A DNA stretch of 50,258 nt from assembly GCF_003236395.1 (NCBI RefSeq), contig NZ_POUD01000029.1, forward strand, positions 1 through 50,258, read 5' to 3'. The notes under the pieces are model-generated. The model ran no database searches. It saw nothing but the letters and a program-made list of their open reading frames with translations, and had not been told where the DNA came from. This document shows positions 42,982 through 50,258 of this stretch, piece by piece. Position 1 is the stretch's first letter; each line of letters begins with the position of its first letter. Position numbers and translations under genes: made by a program. The stretch is from Nonomuraea aridisoli (lineage in GTDB: Bacteria > Actinomycetota > Actinomycetes > Streptosporangiales > Streptosporangiaceae).

Positions 42982-45324
42982 TCAGAGGCCGGCGACGCCC
43001 GTGATGCGGTGCAGCGCGAAGCGGTGGACGGCGGCGCGGGTCTCGTCGTACGCGGTCAGGTAGCCGCCCTCCATGCGGGCCGGCTCCAGGATGCGCGAGG
43101 TCGCGTTGCCCTGCGAGTCGAGATAGCCGATCCACACGCGTACGCCCTGCTTGATCGCCTCCTGCAGCGCCGAGATCGTCGCCGTCGCCGGAGAGCGCGG
43201 CACCTGGCCGTCGGGCGCGTCCACCGGCTCGCGCCGCGCCAGATGGGCCGCGTCACCGGCGCGCAGCGCGCGCACGGCCGCCGCAGTGACCTCGGGGTCG
43301 AGGCCGTTGGACGAGGACACGGCCCGAGCCGGCGCCACCCCCTCGGTACGGCGGCTCTCCAGCTGGGAGATGATCACGTCGCCGTCGAGCGACTCGGCGA
43401 CGGGGGCGTACCCCATGGCCCGCAGTGAGTCGACCAGCGCCGCCCGGGGCGAGCGGGAGGCGATGACGGTCGGCGCCAGCCGGCGCAGCCGCAGCGCGGC
43501 CGAGCGGCGGTCGGCGGTGATCTGGTCGAGCAGCGCGGGATCGTCGCACCTGACGTACGCGCTCGCCGTGCCCACCCGGATGCGCCCGTGGCGCCGGGCC
43601 ACGTCGGTCACCAGGTACGACAGCGCCTGCGGCACCGGCGTGGCCGAATGGCGGGCCAGCATCGCGACCAGCTCCTCGCCGCCGTGCCCGGCGTCGAGCG
43701 CCCGCCGGATGGAGCCCTCGCTGAACCGGTAGACCGTGGCGCCGCCCTTGGACTCGACGTCGGCGGTGAGCGTCATCCAGCGGTTGAGCTCGCTGGTCAG
43801 CGGCCCCGGCGCGACGGCCGTCAGGTCGGCCTGCAGCAGCACGTGGTCGACCGGCTCGGGCAGCAGCGGCGCGAGCACCTCGGCGGCGTCGCCGCCCTCG
43901 ATCAGGGTCCGGCCGTGCGCCGACAGCGCGCCCAGCCCGGTGACGCCGACCTGTTCGGCCTCGCGCAGCGCGAAGTCGGTGAGCTGCTCGCGCAGCGGCC
44001 CCCGGCGGCGCGGCTGCTCCCATGCCAGCCGTTCCAGCACGGAGTCGCGGTCGGGCGCGAGCCCCGGCGCGGCGGCCAGCACGCCGAGCGTGGCCGCCCG
44101 AACACTCGGCGCGGACGAGCGGCGCAGGTCGGTGTGGAGGGCGTTGAGCGGCCGGTCGCGGTCGTCGCGCTCGCCGACCAGGCCGGGCACCCGATCCGTC
44201 TGCAGCCACGTGGCCGCCAGCGTGACCCAGCGGTCGGCCGTGCTCCTGACCCGCCACAGGTCGTAGCCGGAGGTCGGCAGCCACTCACCGTCGACGCCGC
44301 CGCCGGCCGCGACCAGCCCGGCCGCGTGGGCCACCTCGACGACCAGCGCCGCCACCCATTCGGGCAGGTCGAGCTCGGCCGCCGTGCGCTTGAGGTCGCG
44401 GACGCCCAGCCCGCCGGTGCGCAGCACCCCCGGCGGCTCGACGCTCCACCGCTCGCACAGCTCCTCGACGGACCTGACGAACGAGAACGCCTGCCCGGCG
44501 GCCGTGCGGTCGGCCAGCTCGCGGTCGCGGTACGTCCCCCGCAGCCGCGGCGCCGCCGCCGGCAGGTCGCGGTGGACCCGGCCGCCGCGCAGGTGGAGGC
44601 CGACCTCGCGGGGCAGGGTCACGCTCTCCTCGCCGGTCGCGGCCAGCAGGCCGCGGGCGAGCAACTCCTCGATGGGGGAACGGGCGGAGGCCAGGCGCAC
44701 CTCGCGGCGGGCGTTGGGCACCCGGCCGGTCGGCGGGCCCCACGCCAGCTGGTCGAGGGCGGCCCTGGCCTCGGGCGAGACGGACTCGACCAGCTCGGCG
44801 GGCTCGGCCAGCGCGGCCGCCAGCCGTTCCCTGCCCGAGCCGGGGGTGCCCGGCGCGATGTCGTCGGCCATCTCCTCCAGCTGCTCCGGCGGATGGTGCC
44901 GGAACGCGTCGGCGGCCCTCGGGCCGAGCCCGGCCGGGTCGTCGAGCACCTTGCGCACGCCGGGGCCGAGCTCCAGCGCGTCGTCAGGGCCGTAGACCAG
45001 CGCCAGATCGGTCAACCTCTCGAGGGCGGACGACAGCGCGGGCTCCGGGTCGTCGGCGGGATCGAGCGCCGCGCCGACGAGGTCGCGCAGCTCGTCCTTC
45101 GACACCGGGCCGTCGCGGACGGCCAGCGTCTCCACGACCGCCAGCGTGAACCGGTCGAGCCGGTCGAGCACCCTGCCGATCGCCGAAGGACTGGCCGCGC
45201 GGGACGCGAGGCCCTCCAGATGCGCGGGCACCGGAGTGATCAACTCGGGACGCGCGGAGACGAGCGCCCGCAGCTGTTCGTCGGTGCGCCCCCTGATCCA
45301 CTCCGTGAACTCCATCGTTGCCAT
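42982..45324 (-). CDS. helicase-associated domain protein (XPB partner)
   Basis: The 780-residue protein matches the large actinobacterial protein normally encoded beside XPB (as Rv0862c beside Rv0861c in M. tuberculosis, from memory). Seen are EFTEWIRGRTDEQLRALVSARPEL at the N-terminus, a winged-helix-rich middle, a helicase-C3-type segment (VLLQADLTAVAPGPLTSELN, GGATVYRFSEGSIRRALDAGH, ATPVPQALSYLVTDVARRHG, IRVGTASAYVRCDD), and a C-terminal WYL-like domain (VWIGYLDSQGNATSRILEP, HRFALHRITGV). It has no ATPase motifs of its own. I chose ATG 45324; an upstream GTG (45336) and the downstream ATG (45315) are possible. It is divergent from the membrane protein gene. Confidence 0.88.
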   Translation of the reverse strand: MATMEFTEWIRGRTDEQLRALVSARPELITPVPAHLEGLASRAASPSAIGRVLDRLDRFTLAVVETLAVRDGPVSKDELRDLVGAALDPADDPEPALSSALERLTDLALVYGPDDALELGPGVRKVLDDPAGLGPRAADAFRHHPPEQLEEMADDIAPGTPGSGRERLAAALAEPAELVESVSPEARAALDQLAWGPPTGRVPNARREVRLASARSPIEELLARGLLAATGEESVTLPREVGLHLRGGRVHRDLPAAAPRLRGTYRDRELADRTAAGQAFSFVRSVEELCERWSVEPPGVLRTGGLGVRDLKRTAAELDLPEWVAALVVEVAHAAGLVAAGGGVDGEWLPTSGYDLWRVRSTADRWVTLAATWLQTDRVPGLVGERDDRDRPLNALHTDLRRSSAPSVRAATLGVLAAAPGLAPDRDSVLERLAWEQPRRRGPLREQLTDFALREAEQVGVTGLGALSAHGRTLIEGGDAAEVLAPLLPEPVDHVLLQADLTAVAPGPLTSELNRWMTLTADVESKGGATVYRFSEGSIRRALDAGHGGEELVAMLARHSATPVPQALSYLVTDVARRHGRIRVGTASAYVRCDDPALLDQITADRRSAALRLRRLAPTVIASRSPRAALVDSLRAMGYAPVAESLDGDVIISQLESRRTEGVAPARAVSSSNGLDPEVTAAAVRALRAGDAAHLARREPVDAPDGQVPRSPATATISALQEAIKQGVRVWIGYLDSQGNATSRILEPARMEGGYLTAYDETRAAVHRFALHRITGVAGL

Positions 45325-45360
45325 GGTATGTCCCACCTGATTGGGGCAGCATTGCTAGAC

Positions 45361-46458
45361 GTGATAGAGCGCGCGGACCAGCTCGTGCTGAACTACGTCT
45401 CCAAGGCGGCCGACGCCGCCCACGGCGTGCTCAGGGCTGACCAGCGGCTCGACTTCTCGCGGCGGCTGCGGGCCAGGATCGAGGCCGAGCGGCGCGGCAG
45501 CCGGAACGCGCGCGACGTGGCCAAGGTGCTCGCCAGGTTCGGGGATCCGGTGGCCTTGGTCGAGCGCGAGGCGCGCCGGCTGGCCGACGCCGGCATCCCC
45601 ACCAAACGCCACCCGTCCCCGCCCGGCTCGGGCGCCGCCGTCACGTCCCCGTCGGGTCCGGAAGTCGGTGGCGCGTCTCCAGCCGCTTCGGGTGCCGCCG
45701 GCACGTTCCCGTCCGGTGCGGGTGCCGCCGGCACGACCGCACGGTTGGACGACGGCGCGCCGGTCACCTTCACCCTTCCGATCTCCGGGGCCGCTTCGGA
45801 CGCGCCGATCTCGGGGTCCGCTCGGAGCACATCTGCTTCGGTTGGGTCCCGTTTTTCCGCGCCTTCTTCCCCGGCGGCTTCGGCCGGGGCGTTCGGGGAC
45901 TCGTCGGCGGGGGAGGTGACCTTGCGGTTTCCGGCCGTCGCCGATGACGCCGGATTACCGCCCGGGGTGCGGGAGCATCGGCGGCTCGCGCAGGAGCGGC
46001 TGAGCCGGGGCCGGGGGATGCCGTTCGCGGGGCTGCGCCGGTTCGCCATGGCCGGGGCCAACCCGATGGCCACCGGCGGGCGTGACGCGAGGACGCTGCT
46101 CAAGGAGCACCCGCGTGACGCGGCGGCGATGGTGATTTTGGTGGTGGCGGCGCTGCTGGTGCCGTTCGGCCTGCGGCCGCTGGCGATCTTCCCGGTGCCG
46201 CTGGTGGTCTGGGCGGCGGGCGCCGCGATGGTGCTGTTCAGCGAGAGCTGGAAACTGCGCGACAAGCTGCTCGGCGTCGTCGCGCCGATCCTGGGCTACT
46301 CCGTGGGCGGGGTGGTCGTCGGCGGCCTGCGCGTCGGGGTGGAGGCCGGGCTGGGGGAGTTCGTGGCGCAGTTCTTCGACGTCAGCGGCACGATGTTCAT
46401 GGTCGGTACGGGACTGGGCGTGGTCTGGCTGGCCTACCGGCTGCTCGACACCGGCTGA
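45361..46458 (+). CDS. HAAS-like domain membrane protein with low-complexity linker
   Basis: The 365-residue protein has an N-terminal helical domain (about 1-75: RLDFSRRLRARIEAERRGSR, VAKVLARFGDPVALVERE) that resembles the HAAS signalling domain found with PadR regulators and in membrane proteins. A disordered linker of some 110 residues follows, rich in Gly, Ala, Ser and Pro with short repeats. The membrane domain has about four helices (from AAMVILVVAALLVPFGLRPL to VWLAYRLLD). GTG 45361 is my choice; ATG 45328 (11 codons earlier) would place the start 4 bp from the divergent gene. Function unknown, presumably membrane sensing or scaffolding. Confidence 0.72.
   Translation: MIERADQLVLNYVSKAADAAHGVLRADQRLDFSRRLRARIEAERRGSRNARDVAKVLARFGDPVALVEREARRLADAGIPTKRHPSPPGSGAAVTSPSGPEVGGASPAASGAAGTFPSGAGAAGTTARLDDGAPVTFTLPISGAASDAPISGSARSTSASVGSRFSAPSSPAASAGAFGDSSAGEVTLRFPAVADDAGLPPGVREHRRLAQERLSRGRGMPFAGLRRFAMAGANPMATGGRDARTLLKEHPRDAAAMVILVVAALLVPFGLRPLAIFPVPLVVWAAGAAMVLFSESWKLRDKLLGVVAPILGYSVGGVVVGGLRVGVEAGLGEFVAQFFDVSGTMFMVGTGLGVVWLAYRLLDTG
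45689..45735 (+). repeat. 17-bp direct repeat in the linker-coding region
   Basis: CGGGTGCCGCCGGCACG occurs at 45689-45705 and 45719-45735, a 30-bp (10-codon) period encoding GAAGT-type peptides. A diverged copy precedes it near 45637. The in-frame period suggests length variation by slippage. Confidence 0.7.
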
Positions 46459-46477
46459 GACACCGCGAGCTGAGGTG

Positions 46478-47095
46478 TCAGCGCACTGGGGCGGGGCTGG
46501 GGAGGAGGCCGACGGCCAGGCGTACCCAGGCGGCGACGAACTGGTCCTTCTCCGCGTACCCCGGCATCTCGCCCACCGTCTCCTGGAAGAGCCGGTAGTG
46601 CACCACGGAGCCGCCGAGCACGGCCGCGATGCCCGTCCAGTCGATCTCGGCGTCGCGGTATTCGGGCTGGTCCTGGAACCAGGTGATGATGGCGTCGAAC
46701 ATGGGCTGCAGCAGCCCCTGGCGTACGACGGCGACCAGCTCGGGGAACTGGCTCAGGTCGCGGAAGAACACCCGGGTCAGCTCCGACTCCTCGCGCACCT
46801 TCGCCAGCCCCGCCCGGCACACATGCGACAGGCGCTCCTCCAGGGCCACCGACGACTCCATGGCGTTCAGCTCGGCCAGGCTGCCGGCCACCTGGGTGCG
46901 GGTGCGGGCGGCGTGCTCGTTGATCGCCGCGGCCAGCACCTCGTACTTGGACTTGAAGTGCCGGTAGAGACCCCCGGCGCCGGGGGACAGCCCTGAGGCG
47001 GCCTCGATCTCGGCCACGGACGTCGCCGAGTAGCCACGCTCGGCGAACAGCCGCAGGGCCTCGTCGATGATCCGCTCACGGGTCGATCTGCTCAT
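46478..47095 (-). CDS. TetR family transcriptional regulator
   Basis: The 205-residue protein has the TetR N-terminal DNA-binding domain (ERIIDEALRLFAERGYSATSV, EIEAASGLSPGAGGLYRHFKSKYEVL, about 8-55) and a helical ligand-binding domain. LYRHF replaces the usual FYYHF/LYHHF pattern but keeps the family shape. The ligand is unknown. It stands alone between the HAAS-like gene and the HAD gene. Upstream CTCC-GTAA-GGAG (47115-47126) may be its own operator. The divergent HAD gene starts 229 bp away. Confidence 0.92.
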   Translation of the reverse strand: MSRSTRERIIDEALRLFAERGYSATSVAEIEAASGLSPGAGGLYRHFKSKYEVLAAAINEHAARTRTQVAGSLAELNAMESSVALEERLSHVCRAGLAKVREESELTRVFFRDLSQFPELVAVVRQGLLQPMFDAIITWFQDQPEYRDAEIDWTGIAAVLGGSVVHYRLFQETVGEMPGYAEKDQFVAAWVRLAVGLLPSPAPVR

Positions 47096-47114
47096 GTCTA
47101 CGCTGATACCTCCG

Positions 47115-47126
47115 TAAGGAGAGTAG
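47115..47126. promoter_or_regulatory. possible TetR operator
   Basis: CTCC GTAA GGAG is a short palindrome flanked by TAC and AGTA, 20-31 bp upstream of the regulator start. Part of it could simply be an A/G-rich leader element. The rest of the 228-bp gap holds no gene that I can see. Confidence 0.3.
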
Positions 47127-47323
47127 TCGGTGTTGAACAGCCCTTTGGCGGTGGATCGCCCGTTCCGGGACGAGGGGTGAATCCGTGCGGCGGCGGGCCG
47201 GTCCGGGGGCGTTCGGCCACGGTCGCGGCTCCTCTCCGATAAGCAATTCCTTTCTTCTCATTCCCCGGGTTCCAGAACAATGCTCGTTATGCGGCCGAGA
47301 GGCCGGTTTGGCATCCTGCTGGG

Positions 47324-47944
47324 GTGACGCCATCGGTGGGATTCGACCTTGACATGACATTGGCCGACACGCGTTCCGGGATCGCGGCGGTTTACGACGA
47401 GCTGGCCGTGCGATTGGGCGTGCCTTTTGACAGCGCGGCCATCGTGCGAAGGCTGGGGCCGCCGTTGGAGGCGGAGCTCGCCAACTGGTTGCCCGCCGAG
47501 GAGGTCCCCTCAGCCGCCGACCTCTATAGGCAGATTTATCCGGAAATGGGGGTGCCTGCGCATACGACCATGGCCGGCGCCCATGAGGCCATCGACGCCG
47601 TACGCCAGGCCGGCGGCCGGGTCGTCGTGGTGACCGGCAAGAACACCCGCGACGCCGTCGGCACGGTCACGGCGCTCGGGCTGGATGTGGACGAAGTGGT
47701 CGGCTCCCTTTTCGGATCCGCCAAGGGATCGGCACTCGCGCGCTTCGGCGCGGCGGCTTATGTTGGTGACCATGTCGCGGACATCGAAGCGGCGCGCGCC
47801 GGCGGCGCCGTGAGCGTGACAGTTGCGACCGGCCCTTACACGGTGGGAGAGCTGCATGATCACGGTGCGGATGTGGCGCTGGGCGACCTGACCGAATTCG
47901 CCGCCTGGTTCACCACCTGGCGCGAGCTCCACGAGGCCCGGTAA
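47324..47944 (+). CDS. HAD-family hydrolase (phosphatase, Gph-like)
   Basis: The 206-residue enzyme has motif I FDLDMTLADT with nucleophile Asp8 and Asp10 (Met replaces the usual Gly of DxDGT, a variant seen in actinobacterial members), an alpha-helical cap (about 15-85), motif II VVVVTGKN, motif III lysine in SAKGSALARF and motif IV AYVGDHVADIEAARAGG. It likely hydrolyses a small phosphate ester; phosphoglycolate or a nucleotide are candidates. It starts at GTG with a weak site. The cold-shock-domain gene follows 93 bp downstream on the same strand. Confidence 0.9.
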   Translation: MTPSVGFDLDMTLADTRSGIAAVYDELAVRLGVPFDSAAIVRRLGPPLEAELANWLPAEEVPSAADLYRQIYPEMGVPAHTTMAGAHEAIDAVRQAGGRVVVVTGKNTRDAVGTVTALGLDVDEVVGSLFGSAKGSALARFGAAAYVGDHVADIEAARAGGAVSVTVATGPYTVGELHDHGADVALGDLTEFAAWFTTWRELHEAR

Positions 47945-48037
47945 TTCCCCGGCATTTACCTGGTCGCACTGGCGCTTCGCGGGGCATAACCTACATCCAT
48001 CCGTCCTTCTTTTCGACTGTTTGAACGAGGTCGTCCT

Positions 48038-48433
48038 GTGCCGAGTGGCAAGGTCAAGTGGTACGACGCCGACAAGGGCTTCGGCTTTCTCACCCGCGAC
48101 GACGGCGGTGAGGTCTTCGTGCATTCATCCGCGCTGCCCTCCGGTGCGGGCCCGCTCAAGCCCGGCCAGAAGGTGGAGTTCGGCGTGGCCGAGGGCCGCA
48201 GGGGTCAGCAGGCCCTGTCCGTGAGGATCCTGGAGCAACCCCCGACCCTGGCCAAGGCCAAGCCCAAGGGCAGGCGGAAGAAGCCGGACGAGATGGTGGT
48301 CATCGTCGAAGACCTCATCAAGCTGCTCGACGGCGTCTCGGAGTCGTACCGTCGCGGCAAACACCCCGACGCGGCCCACGCCAAGAAGATCGCCCAGGTT
48401 CTCCGCGCCGTGGCCGACGACCTGGAGGCCTGA
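48038..48433 (+). CDS. cold-shock domain protein with C-terminal helical extension
   Basis: The 131-residue protein has a full cold-shock domain (residues 1-68) with VKWYDADKGFGFLTRDDGG (RNP1 KGFGFL) and EVFVHSSALPSG (RNP2). A basic linker (AKAKPKGRRKKPDE, about 74-88) leads to a predicted helical tail (VVIVEDLIKLLDGVSESYRR, AKKIAQVLRAVADDLEA). The tail distinguishes it from the 66-residue single-domain protein at 30 kb and may mediate protein contacts. It starts with GTG. A bidirectional hairpin ends it. Confidence 0.92.
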   Translation: MPSGKVKWYDADKGFGFLTRDDGGEVFVHSSALPSGAGPLKPGQKVEFGVAEGRRGQQALSVRILEQPPTLAKAKPKGRRKKPDEMVVIVEDLIKLLDGVSESYRRGKHPDAAHAKKIAQVLRAVADDLEA

Positions 48434-48442
48434 CCCGCGCGC

Positions 48443-48467
48443 CCGCGGCCGGCTCGTCCGGCCGCGG
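48443..48467. terminator. bidirectional hairpin between the cold-shock and MFS genes
   Basis: CCGCGGCCGG (48443-48452) and CCGGCCGCGG (48458-48467) form a perfect 10-bp stem with a 5-nt loop between convergent stop codons. Confidence 0.75.
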
Positions 48468-48481
48468 CGCCGGTGAGACGC

Positions 48482-50005
48482 TCAGCCGTTGGGGTTGGTG
48501 AGCGGTTTGGTCGGGTCGAGGGCGTCGGTGCGGTGCTGGTCGGAGTGGGCGGCGGCCTCGGCGCGACGGCGGCGGAGATCCTCCTCGGTGGCGCGCACCC
48601 GCCTGAGACGGGAGAACAGCAGCCAGCCGAGCGCGGCCACCAGGGCGGCGGCCAGGGTGACCAGCCCCGCCGTGGAGCTGCGCGTCAGCGACAGCACCAG
48701 CCCGATCAGCCCCCCTGACACCCAGGCGAGCTGCAGCACCGCCTCCACCACCCCGAACGTCGACGAGCGCACCTCCTCGCCGATCTCCCGCTGCACGATC
48801 GCGTCGAGCGCCAGCTTGCCGAGCTCCTGCGCGAAGGCCGCGACCAGCGAGATCGCCAGGGCCGTCCACACGCCGAAGAGGATCGCCGCGACCACGGTGG
48901 TCGCCGCCGTGACGGCCAGCGTGATGAGCACGATGACCTGGGGCGCGTGGTTGCGCGTCCAGTTGGCGACGACGGCGCCGAGCAGGCCGCCCAGCCCGGC
49001 CGCCCCCGCGAGCAGCGCGATCGTCTTGGGGATGTCGAAGAACGGGTCGCGCGCCCACGGCTCCTCGACCGCCAGCCACGGCACCGCGCGGTCCTGCACC
49101 AGGAAGAGCAGGAAGAACAGCAGGAACCCGGAGAAGACCCGGACGGCCACGTTGGCCCACACGGCCTCGGCCACCGCGGGGCCGACCTTGAGCAGCGTGC
49201 GCCAGCGCGGCGCCGCTCCCTCCTCCTCCAGGTCGGGCGAGTCGACGTGGCGCGGCAGGCGTACGGCGACCACGCCCAGCAGCAGGAAGGCCACCATCGC
49301 GACGCGCAGCACGGCGGCGCTGCCCAGCCACGCGGTCAGCCCCGCGCCGACCGGCACCAGCACACCCGCCGAGACCAGCGTGAACAGCGCCACCCGCGCG
49401 TTCGCCGACACCAGCGTGATGTCGGCGGGCAGCACGCTCGGCATGATCGCCGCCCGCGACACGTTGTACGCCTTCGACAGCACCAGCACGCCCAGCGCCC
49501 CGATGAACAACGTCGGCAGGTCGCCGGGGCCCACCGCCGCCGCCATCGCGAAGCACAGCAGGCCGCGCCCGAACAGCGTGCCGGCCATCACGTAGCGGCG
49601 CCCCGACCTGAAGCGGTCGAGGATCGGCCCCACGAACGGCGCCAGCAACGCGAACGGCAACATCGTGATGACCAGGTAGAGGGCGACGGAGCCGCGTGCC
49701 TCGCCGACCGGGACGCCGAAGAACACCGTGCTGGCCAGCGCGACGGTGACCAGCGCGTCGCAGGCGCTGTTGCCGGCCGACAGCTCGATCAGGCGGCCGA
49801 GCCCGGTGCGGCCGGCGCCGCCCGCGTAGGTGAGCCTGCGCGCGGCGCGGCCGACCTTCCTGGCGCCGGTGGCGGTGACCCGGCCGGCCCGCGCGGTGCC
49901 GCCCGCGGTGGCCCTTCCCGCGCGCACGCAGGCGCGTCCGGCGTCGGCGACGCCGTGCGCAAACCGCCGCGACACCTCGCGTGCCCGCTCCCAGCCACCC
50001 TCCAC
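48482..50005 (-). CDS. MFS transporter
   Basis: The 507-residue protein has a long basic Ala/Gly/Arg-rich N-terminus (about 1-70), then 12 hydrophobic segments, e.g. LVITMLPFALLAPFVGPILDRF (helix 2 and the following A-motif-like loop with DRF and GRR), and a hydrophilic C-terminal tail (EEDLRRRRAEAAAHSDQH). The substrate is unknown. The GTG at 50005 gives the full frame, but the real start may lie further in, as the first 60 residues have no family features. It is convergent with the cold-shock-domain gene. Confidence 0.87.
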   Translation of the reverse strand: MEGGWERAREVSRRFAHGVADAGRACVRAGRATAGGTARAGRVTATGARKVGRAARRLTYAGGAGRTGLGRLIELSAGNSACDALVTVALASTVFFGVPVGEARGSVALYLVITMLPFALLAPFVGPILDRFRSGRRYVMAGTLFGRGLLCFAMAAAVGPGDLPTLFIGALGVLVLSKAYNVSRAAIMPSVLPADITLVSANARVALFTLVSAGVLVPVGAGLTAWLGSAAVLRVAMVAFLLLGVVAVRLPRHVDSPDLEEEGAAPRWRTLLKVGPAVAEAVWANVAVRVFSGFLLFFLLFLVQDRAVPWLAVEEPWARDPFFDIPKTIALLAGAAGLGGLLGAVVANWTRNHAPQVIVLITLAVTAATTVVAAILFGVWTALAISLVAAFAQELGKLALDAIVQREIGEEVRSSTFGVVEAVLQLAWVSGGLIGLVLSLTRSSTAGLVTLAAALVAALGWLLFSRLRRVRATEEDLRRRRAEAAAHSDQHRTDALDPTKPLTNPNG

Positions 50006-50258
50006 GCCTACCAGTCTTACCCGATTCGCGACCTCTCTCCGCAGAACATCCGAGGTTGCCGGCCACCGCCGGCGCAGGCCCGATCCGGCCGCGCCTCCGA
50101 GGGAGCTCCGAGATCGCCGGGGGGCGTTGGTCCCGGTCCGGTGCGGACGCGCTTGTGCGGGGATTCCCGGGTAGGCGGGGGTTGTTGGTCTCGGTCTGGT
50201 TCGGAGGTGCTTTGCGGGGGTTCCCGCGGGTGACGGGCGAGGGTTGCCGGGGTTGGCG
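50006..50258. other. right-edge region without a recognised gene
   Basis: 253 bp upstream of the MFS gene. It must hold that gene's promoter, but no convincing -10/-35 was found. The last 100 bp have GGTCCCGGT/GGTCTCGGT-like near repeats and G-rich runs; no coding frame with family features reaches the edge. Confidence 0.4.

Noticed and set aside
46459..46479. GACACC/GGTGTC hairpin between the HAAS-like and TetR genes
   Set aside because: Only a 6-bp stem with a 9-nt loop and no tail, overlapping the TetR stop codon; too weak to call a terminator.

Overview
This window is a chromosomal segment of a very GC-rich actinomycete. The support is GC-biased third codon positions, frequent GTG starts, TAGGAT/TANNNT-type -10 boxes close to start codons, and several actinobacterial families: a SepF paralogue, DUF1707, DUF3263, a CysO-like carrier, groEL2 without groES, and an XPB helicase with a helicase-associated partner. 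A Streptosporangiales-like organism (for example Nonomuraea or Streptosporangium) is my guess from the protein flavour; no rRNA or tRNA is present to fix it. I see no insertion sequence, prophage, CRISPR array or tRNA.

Layout. 0-8.8 kb: a frameshifted AraC-type regulator cut by the left edge, a membrane-anchored alpha/beta hydrolase, a PhzF-like isomerase, an extra sepF, an unknown membrane protein, argS, a GNAT acetyltransferase, plsX and a DUF1707 protein. 8.9-14.2 kb: a lysine-2,3-aminomutase-family radical SAM enzyme, a secreted protein of unknown function, a 57-residue helical protein with its own promoter, and a two-gene polysaccharide/teichoic-acid-type ABC exporter. 14.2-20.4 kb: a complete oligopeptide ABC importer (lipoprotein, two permeases, two ATPases) with two RNA hairpins separating the binding-protein gene from the rest, ending in a strong bidirectional terminator. 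20.4-23.0 kb: a secreted subtilisin translationally coupled to a small exported protein, and a SAM hydroxide adenosyltransferase.

23.0-32.6 kb is a housekeeping and stress block: DUF3263, otsB, a secreted protein, an MFS transporter, otsA, an ECF sigma factor, then a SAM-I riboswitch controlling thrC and a CysO-type sulfur carrier, a cold-shock gene with two promoters, and groEL2 under two CIRCE operators. otsA and otsB together would make trehalose. The riboswitch ties the threonine branch and possibly sulfur transfer to methionine/SAM status.

32.6-50.3 kb: a PEBP-family protein, a HelD-like RNA polymerase-associated helicase, an XPB/ERCC3 helicase, a DesK/DesR-like two-component system divergent from a two-gene ABC exporter with a 13-bp inverted repeat between them, a putative degenerate STAND-type NTPase with a helical-repeat tail, the XPB partner protein, a HAAS-like membrane protein, a TetR regulator, a HAD phosphatase, a cold-shock-domain protein with a helical tail, and an MFS transporter.

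No region is an obvious new defence or biosynthetic system. The best leads are the two-component/ABC unit with its operator lying between the XPB helicase and its partner, the NTPase-like protein lacking its Walker A lysine, the TGAGAC array just ahead of the thrC riboswitch, and the structured opp intergenic region.
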